Assembly: GCA_039208045.1 (NCBI GenBank)
Contig: JBCCRH010000044.1
Span: forward strand, 1 to 21,527
DNA length: 21,527 nt
DNA from: JBCCRH01 sp039208045
GTDB lineage: Bacteria > Bacteroidota > Bacteroidia > Chitinophagales > Saprospiraceae
Direction: 5' to 3'
The position numbers were made by a program, and so were the translations under genes. Below are positions 1-6,017 of this stretch, one piece after another. The notes under the pieces were generated by a model, which saw nothing but the letters and a program-made list of their open reading frames with translations, did no database searches and was not told the origin of the DNA. The stretch's first letter is position 1, and each line of letters starts with the position of its first letter.

Positions 1-243
1 GATCGTCCGCAATGGATGGTGTATGGTGATCGTAAAGAAGTGGAACTGTCATTTGTTGAAGAAAATATCCAGTGCCCATGTTTGGTACTTGCCTACAAAA
101 AAGGTGAGAAAGTCGGCAAAGCCGTTCCTTATGATATACAAGAGACGGACGACAAGAAGGTTACATTAGTTTTGGACAAATCCGACTTTGAAATTGTCAT
201 ATTGAACCAGAAGAATATAGCCCTAAAAACTGAACTTAACTAG
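1..243 (+). CDS. C-terminal part of an unrecognised protein (5' end outside window)
   Basis: The frame is open from base 1 and ends at TAG 241-243, giving 80 residues of the C-terminus. An ATG at 16 exists, but five in-frame codons (D R P Q W) precede it without a stop, so I treat this as the tail of a longer gene. The segment alternates charged and beta-prone hydrophobic stretches. It has a CPC motif near residue 26, no membrane helix and no recognisable catalytic motif. It does not match a family I know. The next gene is about 290 bases away, so it is probably not in the same operon. Confidence 0.6.
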   Translation, partial: DRPQWMVYGDRKEVELSFVEENIQCPCLVLAYKKGEKVGKAVPYDIQETDDKKVTLVLDKSDFEIVILNQKNIALKTELN

Positions 244-534
244 GCATCACAGCAAAAACTTTATTTTAAAATAGATAACTATACATAGCGATCATGTCGG
301 CTGAAAAGCCGCCACGCCGCATGTACCAACCGTTGCAGCCAATTAAAAGGAAAATCATTTGCTGTTCTCCCTTTCGAGAAACTTAGGCTAGGCTACGTAG
401 TGAACTAGCCCTCCCTACGAGTGTTACAAGCTAAGAGCAAAAGACACTAATGGCTTTTTAACAAAGGATTAACGAGCCGCACTTTTGTCTTTCGACAAAT
501 TTTGATTCATTTCGGGTTCAAATTGAAATGCCTT
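244..534. other. Non-coding gap with several short hairpins
   Basis: No convincing ORF lies here. Visible inverted repeats are CGGCT-GAAA-AGCCG at 298-311 (a GNRA-type tetraloop hairpin), TTCTC/GAGAA at 365-380, AGTGT/ACACT at 420-448, and TTTGTC-tttc-GACAAA at 484-499 followed by four T, which is terminator-like but weak. GGCTA 391-395 with TAGCC 406-410 and CGTAG 396-400 with CTACG 415-419 cross each other, as in an H-type pseudoknot. Each arm is only 5-6 bp, so chance is a serious alternative. I see no clear TAnnTTTG promoter for the following gene. Confidence 0.35.
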
Positions 535-1116
535 ATGCTAAATAAATACTTGCTGGTGCTGATGGTGGTAGGACTGTTCACTTTTGCCGCCTGCCAATCT
601 AATGCAGCACCAAAAGAAGCACCAACAGATACTGCCCCAGTGGAAGAAGCTCAAGCAGCACCTACTACTTCCGCTAAGACGGCGGATTATCCCTTCGAAA
701 TTGTGACGAGTTTCGATCAGCTAGCACCTATTTTTAATCGTGATTCCGACTCTACCTATGTCATCAACTTTTGGGCCACGTGGTGTAAGCCTTGTGTGGA
801 AGAATTGCCTTATTTCGAGCAATTGCACGATGATTTTAGCGGTGAAAAACTGAAGGTCATCCTCGTTAGTCTAGATTTCGCGAAAGATATTGACCGAAAA
901 TTAGTACCATTTGTGGAGGAGCATAAACTACGTTCTGAAGTGATTGCGTTATTAGATGGTCAGTACAACAATTGGATCGATAAAGTCGATCCTGAGTGGA
1001 GTGGGGCCATTCCGGTAACGGTACTCTACAACGCTAAAGAGCGGAAATTTATAGGAGAACAATTTTCTGGTTACGATGAATTATCAGGCCTCGTAACCGA
1101 CTTACTAAAAACTTAA
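535..1116 (+). CDS. TlpA/ResA-like thioredoxin-fold lipoprotein
   Basis: A 193-residue envelope protein. I start it at ATG 535 rather than the in-frame TTG 502, because 535 gives a clean lipoprotein signal peptide: charged start, hydrophobic core and lipobox FAAC with the lipidated Cys at residue 20. A low-complexity Ala/Pro/Thr/Glu linker (about 22-50) follows, then a thioredoxin domain. Its active site is WCKPC (Trp83, Cys84, Cys87) in the context FWATWCKPC, typical of TlpA/ResA thiol-disulfide reductases. A cis-Pro loop (AIPVTVLY) lies near residues 152-159. The family keeps periplasmic cysteines reduced, for example in cytochrome c maturation or stress defence; the actual partner cannot be read from the sequence. 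The next gene, 42 bases downstream, also encodes a secreted thioredoxin-fold protein, so the two probably form an operon. Confidence 0.85.
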   Translation: MLNKYLLVLMVVGLFTFAACQSNAAPKEAPTDTAPVEEAQAAPTTSAKTADYPFEIVTSFDQLAPIFNRDSDSTYVINFWATWCKPCVEELPYFEQLHDDFSGEKLKVILVSLDFAKDIDRKLVPFVEEHKLRSEVIALLDGQYNNWIDKVDPEWSGAIPVTVLYNAKERKFIGEQFSGYDELSGLVTDLLKT

Positions 1117-1158
1117 TCTGAGTTTAATCATATCCTTAATCACTTAATTAATTTAACT

Positions 1159-1803
1159 ATGAAGAAAGGAATTATTCTTGCTGTAACACTATTACTAGGT
1201 GCGGGTGTATGGATGGCAGCTAGCTTTACCACAACCGAGGCACCTCCTCTAAAAGTAGGTGATGTAGCACCTGCCTTTACACTAAAAAATGTAGATGGTA
1301 AAATGTATCCCCTACGCGAAATCAAAGACGCGAATGGCAATACACCAAAGGGGTATGTCGTAACCTTCACTTGCAATACCTGCCCTTACGCAGTAATGTA
1401 CGAAGATCGTATCCAAGAAATGCACGAAAAGCTATCTCCTATGGGTTTCCCAGTAGTAGCGGTAATGCCTAATGATATTGATGTAAAACCTGGGGACTCA
1501 CTAGATAAGATGAAGGAACGTGCTGACGATAAAGGCTTTACATTCAAGTACTTGATCGACGAAAAGCAGGATGTATACCCCATGTACGGCGCTTCTCGTA
1601 CGCCTGAGGTATTCTTGCTTACGCCAAACGATAAAGGTCAGTTGATCTTGCGCTATACGGGTGCGATCGATGATAATGCACAGAATGCAGATGCCGTGAC
1701 CGTGAACTATGTAGAAAAAGCTGTGAAGGCGGTGATGAGTAATCAAGAGCCTAGTCCTAGCAAGGTGAAGGCAATTGGTTGTTCGATCAAGGTGAAGAAG
1801 TAA
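1159..1803 (+). CDS. Secreted redoxin/thioredoxin-fold protein with CNTC motif (PRX_like family)
   Basis: A 214-residue protein with an N-terminal hydrophobic signal (about 4-22), so probably periplasmic or membrane-anchored. The mature part opens with the AhpC/TSA-type sequence VGDVAPAFTLKNVDG, and the putative active site is TCNTCP (Cys72, Cys75). This replaces the WCxxC of ordinary thioredoxins and is typical of the peroxiredoxin-like family sometimes labelled PRX_like1. A conserved third Cys208 sits in the C-terminal IGCSIK motif, as in family members. Presumed function is peroxide or thiol reduction; substrate unknown. It lies 42 bases after the TlpA-like gene and is followed by a strong terminator at 1830-1864, which makes the two genes a likely two-gene unit. 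Confidence 0.8.
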   Translation: MKKGIILAVTLLLGAGVWMAASFTTTEAPPLKVGDVAPAFTLKNVDGKMYPLREIKDANGNTPKGYVVTFTCNTCPYAVMYEDRIQEMHEKLSPMGFPVVAVMPNDIDVKPGDSLDKMKERADDKGFTFKYLIDEKQDVYPMYGASRTPEVFLLTPNDKGQLILRYTGAIDDNAQNADAVTVNYVEKAVKAVMSNQEPSPSKVKAIGCSIKVKK

Positions 1804-1829
1804 AAGCTTGCTTTTGTCTACTTGAGCTG

Positions 1830-1864
1830 AAAACCCCAGTACTTCGGAGAGGTGCTGGGGTTTT
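1830..1864 (+). terminator. Rho-independent terminator after the thioredoxin pair
   Basis: AAAA plus a 9-bp stem CCCCAGTAC (1834-1842) / GTGCTGGGG (1852-1860) with one G-T wobble, a 9-base loop TTCGGAGAG, then TTTT. The flanking A and T tracts pair and make it potentially bidirectional. It lies 27 bases after the redoxin stop codon. Confidence 0.9.
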
Positions 1865-1908
1865 CTATAGGTCTTGTAATAACCCTGAGAAAACCTTATA
1901 ATTGTAGT

Positions 1909-2136
1909 ATGAGTGTAGAAACGTTAGTTAAGGAATACCAGCAGCTTTCAGAAGCTGATCGCATACGGTTTTTGGAGCTGATTCATCCTCATGATGAAAG
2001 TAGTAATGATGTCTCTGACGCTTGGAAAGCTGAGCTGGATAAGCGCATTGCAGCTTATGAAAGCGGAGCAGTAGCAGCTATTGATGGTAAAGAAATGGAA
2101 AAGCAATTAGCTGCAAAGTATGGTGTTAAATTTTAG
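1909..2136 (+). CDS. Addiction-module antitoxin (putative addiction module component family)
   Basis: A 75-residue acidic, helical protein starting at ATG 1909. The longer in-frame GTG at 1852 lies inside the preceding terminator hairpin and is rejected. The N-terminus (VETLVKEYQQLSEADRIRFLELI) has the helix-turn-helix rhythm of the Unstab_antitox/TIGR02574 family. It is followed by the family's second conserved block AWKAELDKRIAAYESG with a downstream acidic stretch. Such proteins neutralise a RelE/ParE-type toxin and are degraded faster than it. The stop codon lies inside the next ORF (17-base overlap), the coupling expected of a toxin-antitoxin pair. TATAATTG at 1899-1906 resembles a promoter but sits almost on the start codon, so the promoter is undecided. 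Confidence 0.8.
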   Translation: MSVETLVKEYQQLSEADRIRFLELIHPHDESSNDVSDAWKAELDKRIAAYESGAVAAIDGKEMEKQLAAKYGVKF

Positions 2137-2410
2137 AGTTTTACCTCAAGCCATGCTAGATATTGCCGACGCCATTGAATGGCTTGAAGCAGAAGCAGGT
2201 ACAAAGACGAGGGATCGTTTCATAAAGGATTATGTAGCTACCCGGAATAAAGCTTGTAAATTCCCCAAACTATATGCTCCCTTCTACAAGGATTTACGAA
2301 AGTTTCGATTTTCAAAGTTCTCTTACAAGTTGATTTATCGCATAGAAGATGATACGATCTTGATCGTTGCAGTTGCGCATGATGCGCGAAGTGACTACTG
2401 GAAGGATTAG
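2120..2410 (+). CDS. RelE/ParE-superfamily toxin
   Basis: A 96-residue basic protein overlapping the antitoxin gene by 17 bases. It shows the ParE layout: an N-terminal beta strand, then DIADAIEWLEAEAG (helix 1), RDRFIKDYVATRNKA (helix 2), and three C-terminal strands KFRFSKFSYKLIYRIEDDTILIVAVAHDARS ending with the family-typical aromatic YW. ParE proteins inhibit DNA gyrase, while RelE proteins cleave ribosome-bound mRNA; which activity this one has cannot be read from sequence. The protein looks full length with no frameshift. A second in-frame ATG at 2153 would remove strand 1, so 2120 is preferred. Confidence 0.82.
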   Translation: MVLNFRVLPQAMLDIADAIEWLEAEAGTKTRDRFIKDYVATRNKACKFPKLYAPFYKDLRKFRFSKFSYKLIYRIEDDTILIVAVAHDARSDYWKD

Positions 2411-2673
2411 GACTACTAATGAGAAAACACATAGGCTGCCCAACAAAGTCGGGCGCTCTTATTGAGTGCTAGGTTGGTTTATAAGCAGCTTGTCCTTATC
2501 GGACAGTAGTATGAAATCTATGTGCACGAATCGTTGAGTTATTGTCCGACTTGGTTGGACAAACTGTCTATAACTTTGCTAGTGTGTGCACTGTTCTGTC
2601 CCTTTGGGGGCAAGCTGCACTTGCAAGTGCCGTTCGGATTTGCAATTCGAACTGTAGCGGCAGCTTCTCCACT
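2411..2673. other. Palindrome-rich intergenic region behind the toxin-antitoxin pair
   Basis: No credible gene. It holds GCCC-loop-GGGC at 2438-2454, TGTCC/GGACA at about 2489-2503, TTGTCC/GGACAA at 2542-2562, an imperfect long-range inverted repeat between 2440-2452 and 2546-2558 (12 of 13 bases complementary), and the two-hairpin element at 2612-2666. The density of inverted repeats is far above that of other gaps here and suggests a non-autonomous repeat element or the decayed end of a mobile element. No T-rich terminator is seen on either strand. Confidence 0.5.
2612..2666. repeat. Two adjacent palindromes enclosed by an outer inverted repeat (REP-like element)
   Basis: First palindrome GCACTTGCAAGTGC at 2617-2630 is perfect over 14 bases. 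One base later a hairpin spans 2632-2652: 9 bp (one G-T wobble) closed by loop TGC, centred on TTTGCAA. An outer 7-base inverted repeat AAGCTGC (2612-2618) / GCAGCTT (2660-2666) encloses both, allowing a three-way-junction fold. Clusters of small palindromes centred on TTGCAA or similar are, as I recall, frequent between genes in Bacteroidetes, and RAYT/IS200-type transposases are known to mobilise such repeats. Whether this copy is repeated elsewhere cannot be seen here. Confidence 0.55.
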
Positions 2674-3276
2674 TTATGTTCTCTCCTCCACCGACAAGGT
2701 CTTCACTACCTCCATTCCTTTCTGATAGAAATCTCGGATATAGCTCTCCCGCATCAAGCGCCCCTTTCGGTAAAAGATCAAGTAGTAGTTGATGCCCTCC
2801 AGCGTCCAGTCCTTTTCTACGGTAAATAGTCGGCGAAACTGCTCGTTCATGGCAAATCGGATGTATTGCTCATCATCGCCAGAGAGGAGGTAGTTGTTAG
2901 AAAATTCGGGATGTTCCTCGAAATCGATGTCTTTTACGAAGCCTAACAGCTCGCTGATGCGATGGAAGAATTGCTCCGGCTCCATAAAGAATTGAGGGAG
3001 GCCTAGTTTTTTGGACTCAATGAAAAAGACCGTCTGCATGTACTTGCGGCCCTTTTTACCCCTTTTGTATTGATAGTCAAAAATATAAATCTTGCTTTCC
3101 AGGAAGTCATCCTGCGTGGAAAGCATATGGGTGATTTTGCGACCACGCCCCTTTCGGAAAAGCTTAAAATCCTTCAGGTAAGGCATGATACCCCAATCCT
3201 CTCCGAATTGATACTTCATATCGAGGTGATAGGCGGCACTTCGCAATCGCTGCGCTCGAAGAGAATTGGGATGCAT
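2674..3276 (-). CDS. Conserved hypothetical protein, translationally coupled to metK
   Basis: A 200-residue soluble, basic protein with no signal peptide and no membrane helix. Recognisable blocks are FDYQY (66-70), followed by a basic turn and the strand MQTVFFIES, then LPQFFMEPE (93-101), and DIDFEEHPEF with NNYLL (116-131). I recall similar blocks in uncharacterised proteins of other bacteria, some of which carry N-terminal membrane helices that are absent here. No function is known to me. The gene starts 2 bases after the metK stop (TAA-TT-ATG), so it is very likely translated from the metK mRNA by reinitiation. Many aromatic and basic residues (YKRGKKGRK) might suit nucleic-acid or membrane-surface contact, but that is speculation. 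Confidence 0.75.
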   Translation of the reverse strand: MHPNSLRAQRLRSAAYHLDMKYQFGEDWGIMPYLKDFKLFRKGRGRKITHMLSTQDDFLESKIYIFDYQYKRGKKGRKYMQTVFFIESKKLGLPQFFMEPEQFFHRISELLGFVKDIDFEEHPEFSNNYLLSGDDEQYIRFAMNEQFRRLFTVEKDWTLEGINYYLIFYRKGRLMRESYIRDFYQKGMEVVKTLSVEERT

Positions 3277-3278
3277 AA

Positions 3279-4532
3279 TTACAGGCCGAAAGCGGCTTTT
3301 ACTTGGTCTACCATATCTAGCTTCTCCCAGGTGAAAGTTTCCACTTCTAGGTCAATCGTTTTGCCTGAACCATCGGTAAAGCTTACCGTCTTCATTTCAG
3401 GAGTACGTCCCATATGGCCATAAGCAGCAGATTCCGAATAAATTGGGGTGCGAAGTTTTAGGCGCTGTTCAATGGCATAAGGGCGCATATCAAACAATTC
3501 GCTTACTTTTTCCGCAATAGCGGCATCCGAAAGCTCAACATTGGCAGAGCCGTAGGTCTGCACATAGATATTAGTTGGTCTTGCCACACCAATCGCGTAG
3601 GACACCTGCACCAACACTTCACTGCATACACCTGCTGCCACCAAATTTTTAGCGATATGGCGCGTGGCATAAGCCGCAGAGCGATCTACCTTTGATGGGT
3701 CTTTTCCAGAAAAGGCTCCACCACCGTGGGCTCCCTTACCTCCATAAGTATCCACAATAATTTTGCGGCCAGTAAGGCCTGTATCTCCATGCGGGCCACC
3801 AATAACAAACTTCCCAGTTGGATTGATGTGATAGGTGATATTAGCATCAAATAAGCCTTGCACCTTGTCAAGTGCTTTAGCTTTGATGCGTGGGATGACA
3901 AGTTCTATAATATCTTTTCTGATCTGCGCTAGCATCTTCTCATCTTCATCAAAATCATCATGCTGGGTGGACACTACAATGGTATCGATTCGCTGTGGCA
4001 CATTGTCATCTGAATATTCGATAGTTACCTGCGCCTTCGAATCGGGGCGTAGGTACGTCATGATAGAACCTTCTTTGCGGATAGCCGCTAGTTCTTCCAA
4101 AATACGGTGTGACAAATCGAGTGCTAAGGGCATATAGTTTTCCGTCTCATTAGTCGCATAACCAAACATCATCCCTTGATCACCAGCCCCTTGATCTTCA
4201 GGGTTGGAACGCTCAACGCCTTGATTAATATCAGGCGATTGCTCGTGAATAGCGGATAAGATACCACAGGAATTGGCTTCGAACATATACTCCGACTTGG
4301 TATATCCAATTTTGCGAATCACCTCGCGAGCAATGCTTTGGACATCCAGATAAGTAGTAGTTTTTACCTCGCCGGCCAGTACAACCTGTCCGGTAGTCAC
4401 TAGGGTTTCACAAGCTACTTTTGAAGTAGCATCAAAAGCGATGAAGTGATCAACCAGTGCATCTGAAATTTGATCGGCAATTTTATCGGGATGTCCTTCC
4501 GAAACAGATTCTGAAGTGAATAAGTATGGCAT
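3279..4532 (-). CDS. metK: S-adenosylmethionine synthetase
   Basis: Cytosolic methionine adenosyltransferase: ATP + methionine + water gives S-adenosylmethionine, phosphate and diphosphate. The 417-residue product carries the classical signatures: SESVSEGHPDKIADQ near the start (His14, Asp16 and Lys17 in the ATP site), GAGDQGMMFGYATNET as the first PROSITE-type motif, and GGGAFSGKDPSKVDRSAAY as the second. It is about 30 residues longer than the E. coli enzyme. The extra part lies after AAYGHMGR near the C-terminus (PEMKTVSFTDGSGKTI...), as is usual for Bacteroidetes MetK. A Bacteroidetes -7 box at 4593-4600 and a leader with two hairpins precede it, so it has its own promoter although pdxH and the FAH-family gene are transcribed the same way. 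The hypothetical gene downstream is translationally coupled. Confidence 0.98.
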   Translation of the reverse strand: MPYLFTSESVSEGHPDKIADQISDALVDHFIAFDATSKVACETLVTTGQVVLAGEVKTTTYLDVQSIAREVIRKIGYTKSEYMFEANSCGILSAIHEQSPDINQGVERSNPEDQGAGDQGMMFGYATNETENYMPLALDLSHRILEELAAIRKEGSIMTYLRPDSKAQVTIEYSDDNVPQRIDTIVVSTQHDDFDEDEKMLAQIRKDIIELVIPRIKAKALDKVQGLFDANITYHINPTGKFVIGGPHGDTGLTGRKIIVDTYGGKGAHGGGAFSGKDPSKVDRSAAYATRHIAKNLVAAGVCSEVLVQVSYAIGVARPTNIYVQTYGSANVELSDAAIAEKVSELFDMRPYAIEQRLKLRTPIYSESAAYGHMGRTPEMKTVSFTDGSGKTIDLEVETFTWEKLDMVDQVKAAFGL

Positions 4533-4533
4533 G

Positions 4534-4581
4534 TACTAATGTTTTAGCTAGTAAATGGATGGCACAGCACCCATGCTGCGC
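4534..4581 (-). promoter_or_regulatory. Tandem hairpins in the metK 5' leader
   Basis: On the minus strand the leader can form an 8-bp stem between 4562-4569 and 4574-4581 (RNA arms GCGCAGCA / TGCTGTGC, loop TGGG). One pair is G-U on this strand and would be A-C on the other, which favours a minus-strand RNA. A second, weaker hairpin pairs 4534-4538 with 4549-4553 (TACTA/TAGTA) just before the ATG. The tetraloop is too short for the SAM-II pseudoknot and the leader too short for SAM-I, so no known SAM riboswitch is claimed. Confidence 0.4.
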
Positions 4582-4592
4582 TCAAAACGGTG

Positions 4593-4600
4593 CAAAAATA
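4593..4600 (-). promoter_or_regulatory. Probable metK promoter, Bacteroidetes -7 box
   Basis: Minus-strand TATTTTTG matches the Bacteroidetes sigma-ABfr -7 consensus TAnnTTTG at all fixed positions and lies 60 bases before the metK ATG. No convincing -33 TTTG is found about 19-21 bases further upstream, so this is a probable rather than certain promoter. Confidence 0.45.
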
Positions 4601-4615
4601 GAAATTGTTAGGGAT

Positions 4616-5236
4616 TTATTTGACATCACACCGAAACATCTGCTTAGTACCTGACTTGGTATGCAAATATCCTTCCAGCGTATCTCCAATTTTGATGGGG
4701 CCAACACCAGCAGGGGTGCCCGTGTAGATATAGTCACCCATTTGGAGCTTAAAATATTTTGATACGTAGCAAATAATATCATTGAAGCTAAAGATGAGAT
4801 CCTTGGTATTGCCCTGCTGTACCACCTCTTCATTTTTATGCAATTCAAATAGAATAGCGGTTGTATCTAACTCATTTTTCTCTACAAAAGGACTGATAAC
4901 TGCTGAATGATCAAATCCCTTAGCAATCTCCCAGGGGTGTCCTTTGGCCTTGCATTGTGCCTGTATATCTCTGGCCGTGAAGTCAATGCCCAGCCCGATA
5001 TGGGTATAGTATTGATCTGCAAATTCGGGCTGCACATGGCGGCCGTTTTTCCCAATCTTGAGTACCACCTCTACTTCGTAGTGGATATTTTGGGTAAACT
5101 CCGGATAGTAAAATGGTTTGTTATTCACCAAAAGTGCTGTTGGAGGCTTCATAAAAACCAAGGGCTGCTTAGGCACAGGATTGTCCAGTTCTTTGGCGTG
5201 ATCTACATAGTTTCTGCCAATGCAAATAATCTTCAT
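4616..5236 (-). CDS. Fumarylacetoacetate hydrolase-family protein (FAHD1-like acylpyruvase / oxaloacetate decarboxylase or tautomerase)
   Basis: A 206-residue cytosolic enzyme, the single-domain size of FAHD1 rather than the two-domain fumarylacetoacetase. It begins with ICIGRNYVDHAKEL and continues with PLVFMKPPTALL, both typical of the family. Divalent metal ligands expected from FAHD1 are present: Glu54 and Glu56 in HYEVEVVL and Asp85 in GIDFTARD. A KGHPWEIAKGFD block and a C-terminal YTGTPAGVGPIKIGD motif complete the fold. Relatives split acylpyruvates, decarboxylate oxaloacetate or tautomerise enol-oxaloacetate; which applies here is not decidable from sequence. It lies 12 bases after pdxH and is probably co-transcribed with it. 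metK follows after 83 bases that contain its own promoter. Confidence 0.88.
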   Translation of the reverse strand: MKIICIGRNYVDHAKELDNPVPKQPLVFMKPPTALLVNNKPFYYPEFTQNIHYEVEVVLKIGKNGRHVQPEFADQYYTHIGLGIDFTARDIQAQCKAKGHPWEIAKGFDHSAVISPFVEKNELDTTAILFELHKNEEVVQQGNTKDLIFSFNDIICYVSKYFKLQMGDYIYTGTPAGVGPIKIGDTLEGYLHTKSGTKQMFRCDVK

Positions 5237-5248
5237 AAGGTAGAGTTG

Positions 5249-5905
5249 TTAGGGGGCGAGGCGATCTATTTGCCAGTTGGTTTCGGTTTCATTAGTTGGT
5301 TTGGTGTAGCGCAATCGGTCGTGTAAGCGACTGGGGCGTCCCTGCCAAAATTCTATTAGTTGAGGCTTTATGATATAGCCTCCCCAATTTTCGGGGCGAG
5401 GCAATTGCTCTTGCTGCTCATATTTTGCTTTTAATGCTACCACATTATCTTCTAATATAGAACGATCGAGAATTACTTGACTTTGCGGGGAGGCCCATGC
5501 TCCAATCTGACTGCCCTTTGGGCGACTCTGAAAGTAAGCAGTAGACTGCTCTGCCGAGAGTTTAGCCACTGTGCCTTCCACACGTACTTGCCGATGTAGC
5601 TCTAGCCAATTAAAGACCAATGCTACTTTAGCGTTGGCTTCCATTTGCTGCGCTTTGGCACTTTCGTAATTGCTATAAAAAATGAATCCTTCTGGCTGTA
5701 GCCCTTTCAAGAGCACGACTCGGGCAGAGGGCTGGCCATTAGTTTGGGCGGTCGCCAAAATCATAGCATTAGGCTCGGGCAGTTTTGCGGCGATAGCCGC
5801 TTCCATCCAGTTTTGAAACTGCAAAATTGGATCGGCCAAGGCATCGGCTTCCACAAGTGTCAGTGCGTCGTAATTTTCTCTTAAATCTTCTAAATTGACG
5901 AGCAT
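5249..5905 (-). CDS. pdxH: Pyridoxamine/pyridoxine 5'-phosphate oxidase
   Basis: FMN-dependent cytosolic oxidase converting pyridoxamine or pyridoxine 5'-phosphate to pyridoxal 5'-phosphate, the last step of PLP supply and salvage. The 218-residue length is normal. Family blocks are in order: LRENY near the N-terminus, ADPILQFQNWMEAA, EPNAMILAT, PSARVVLLKG with the FMN-contacting Arg, FYSNYESAKAQ, RQVRVEGTV, SRPKGSQIGAWASPQSQ (about 127-143), and the C-terminal signature EFWQGRPSRLHDR (185-197), ending in the canonical RLAP. No residue of these motifs is missing. It is first of the pdxH-FAH pair, 12 bases apart. A possible -7-like TATAATTG lies 23 bases upstream. Confidence 0.97.
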   Translation of the reverse strand: MLVNLEDLRENYDALTLVEADALADPILQFQNWMEAAIAAKLPEPNAMILATAQTNGQPSARVVLLKGLQPEGFIFYSNYESAKAQQMEANAKVALVFNWLELHRQVRVEGTVAKLSAEQSTAYFQSRPKGSQIGAWASPQSQVILDRSILEDNVVALKAKYEQQEQLPRPENWGGYIIKPQLIEFWQGRPSRLHDRLRYTKPTNETETNWQIDRLAP

Positions 5906-5927
5906 GAGATAAGCATTTTTGATTCGC

Positions 5928-5935
5928 CAATTATA
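5928..5935 (-). promoter_or_regulatory. Possible pdxH promoter element
   Basis: Minus-strand TATAATTG differs from TAnnTTTG at one position and lies 23 bases before the pdxH ATG. No clear -33 element is seen. Weak support only; an orphan terminator just upstream (5971-5996) at least requires a new start for pdxH. Confidence 0.3.
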
Positions 5936-5970
5936 ACCAAAAGGAAGGAATTAGGTTGGGTTTGGGGCAA

Positions 5971-5996
5971 AAAAAAACCCTGCCAGTAAGACAGGG
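5971..5996 (-). terminator. Orphan terminator-like hairpin on the minus strand
   Basis: Minus strand: CCCTGTC-TTACT-GGCAGGG (7-bp stem with one G-U, 5-base loop) followed directly by a run of nine T. This is a strong intrinsic terminator shape, yet no minus-strand gene lies between it and the RND operon terminator 480 bases upstream. It therefore ends either read-through or an unannotated minus-strand RNA. On the plus strand the same hairpin would sit in a leader just before the small ORF at 6018. Confidence 0.7.
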
Positions 5997-6017
5997 ACAA
6001 TACATAAAACAAACACT

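Noticed and set aside
502..534. N-terminal extension of the TlpA-like protein from TTG 502
   Set aside because: It would place 11 residues before a well-formed lipoprotein signal peptide; ATG 535 gives a normal one.
1852..1908. N-terminal extension of the antitoxin from GTG 1852
   Set aside because: The GTG lies inside the 3' arm of the preceding terminator, and the ATG at 1909 matches the family's usual start.
2522..2829. Two plus-strand ORFs running through the palindromic gap into the hypothetical gene
   Set aside because: They cover palindromes and overlap, on the opposite strand, the end of a better-supported minus-strand gene; the residue composition looks random.
4533..4615. SAM riboswitch upstream of metK
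   Set aside because: The leader after the -7 box is only about 55 bases. It lacks the SAM-I four-way junction, and its hairpin loop is too short for the SAM-II pseudoknot.
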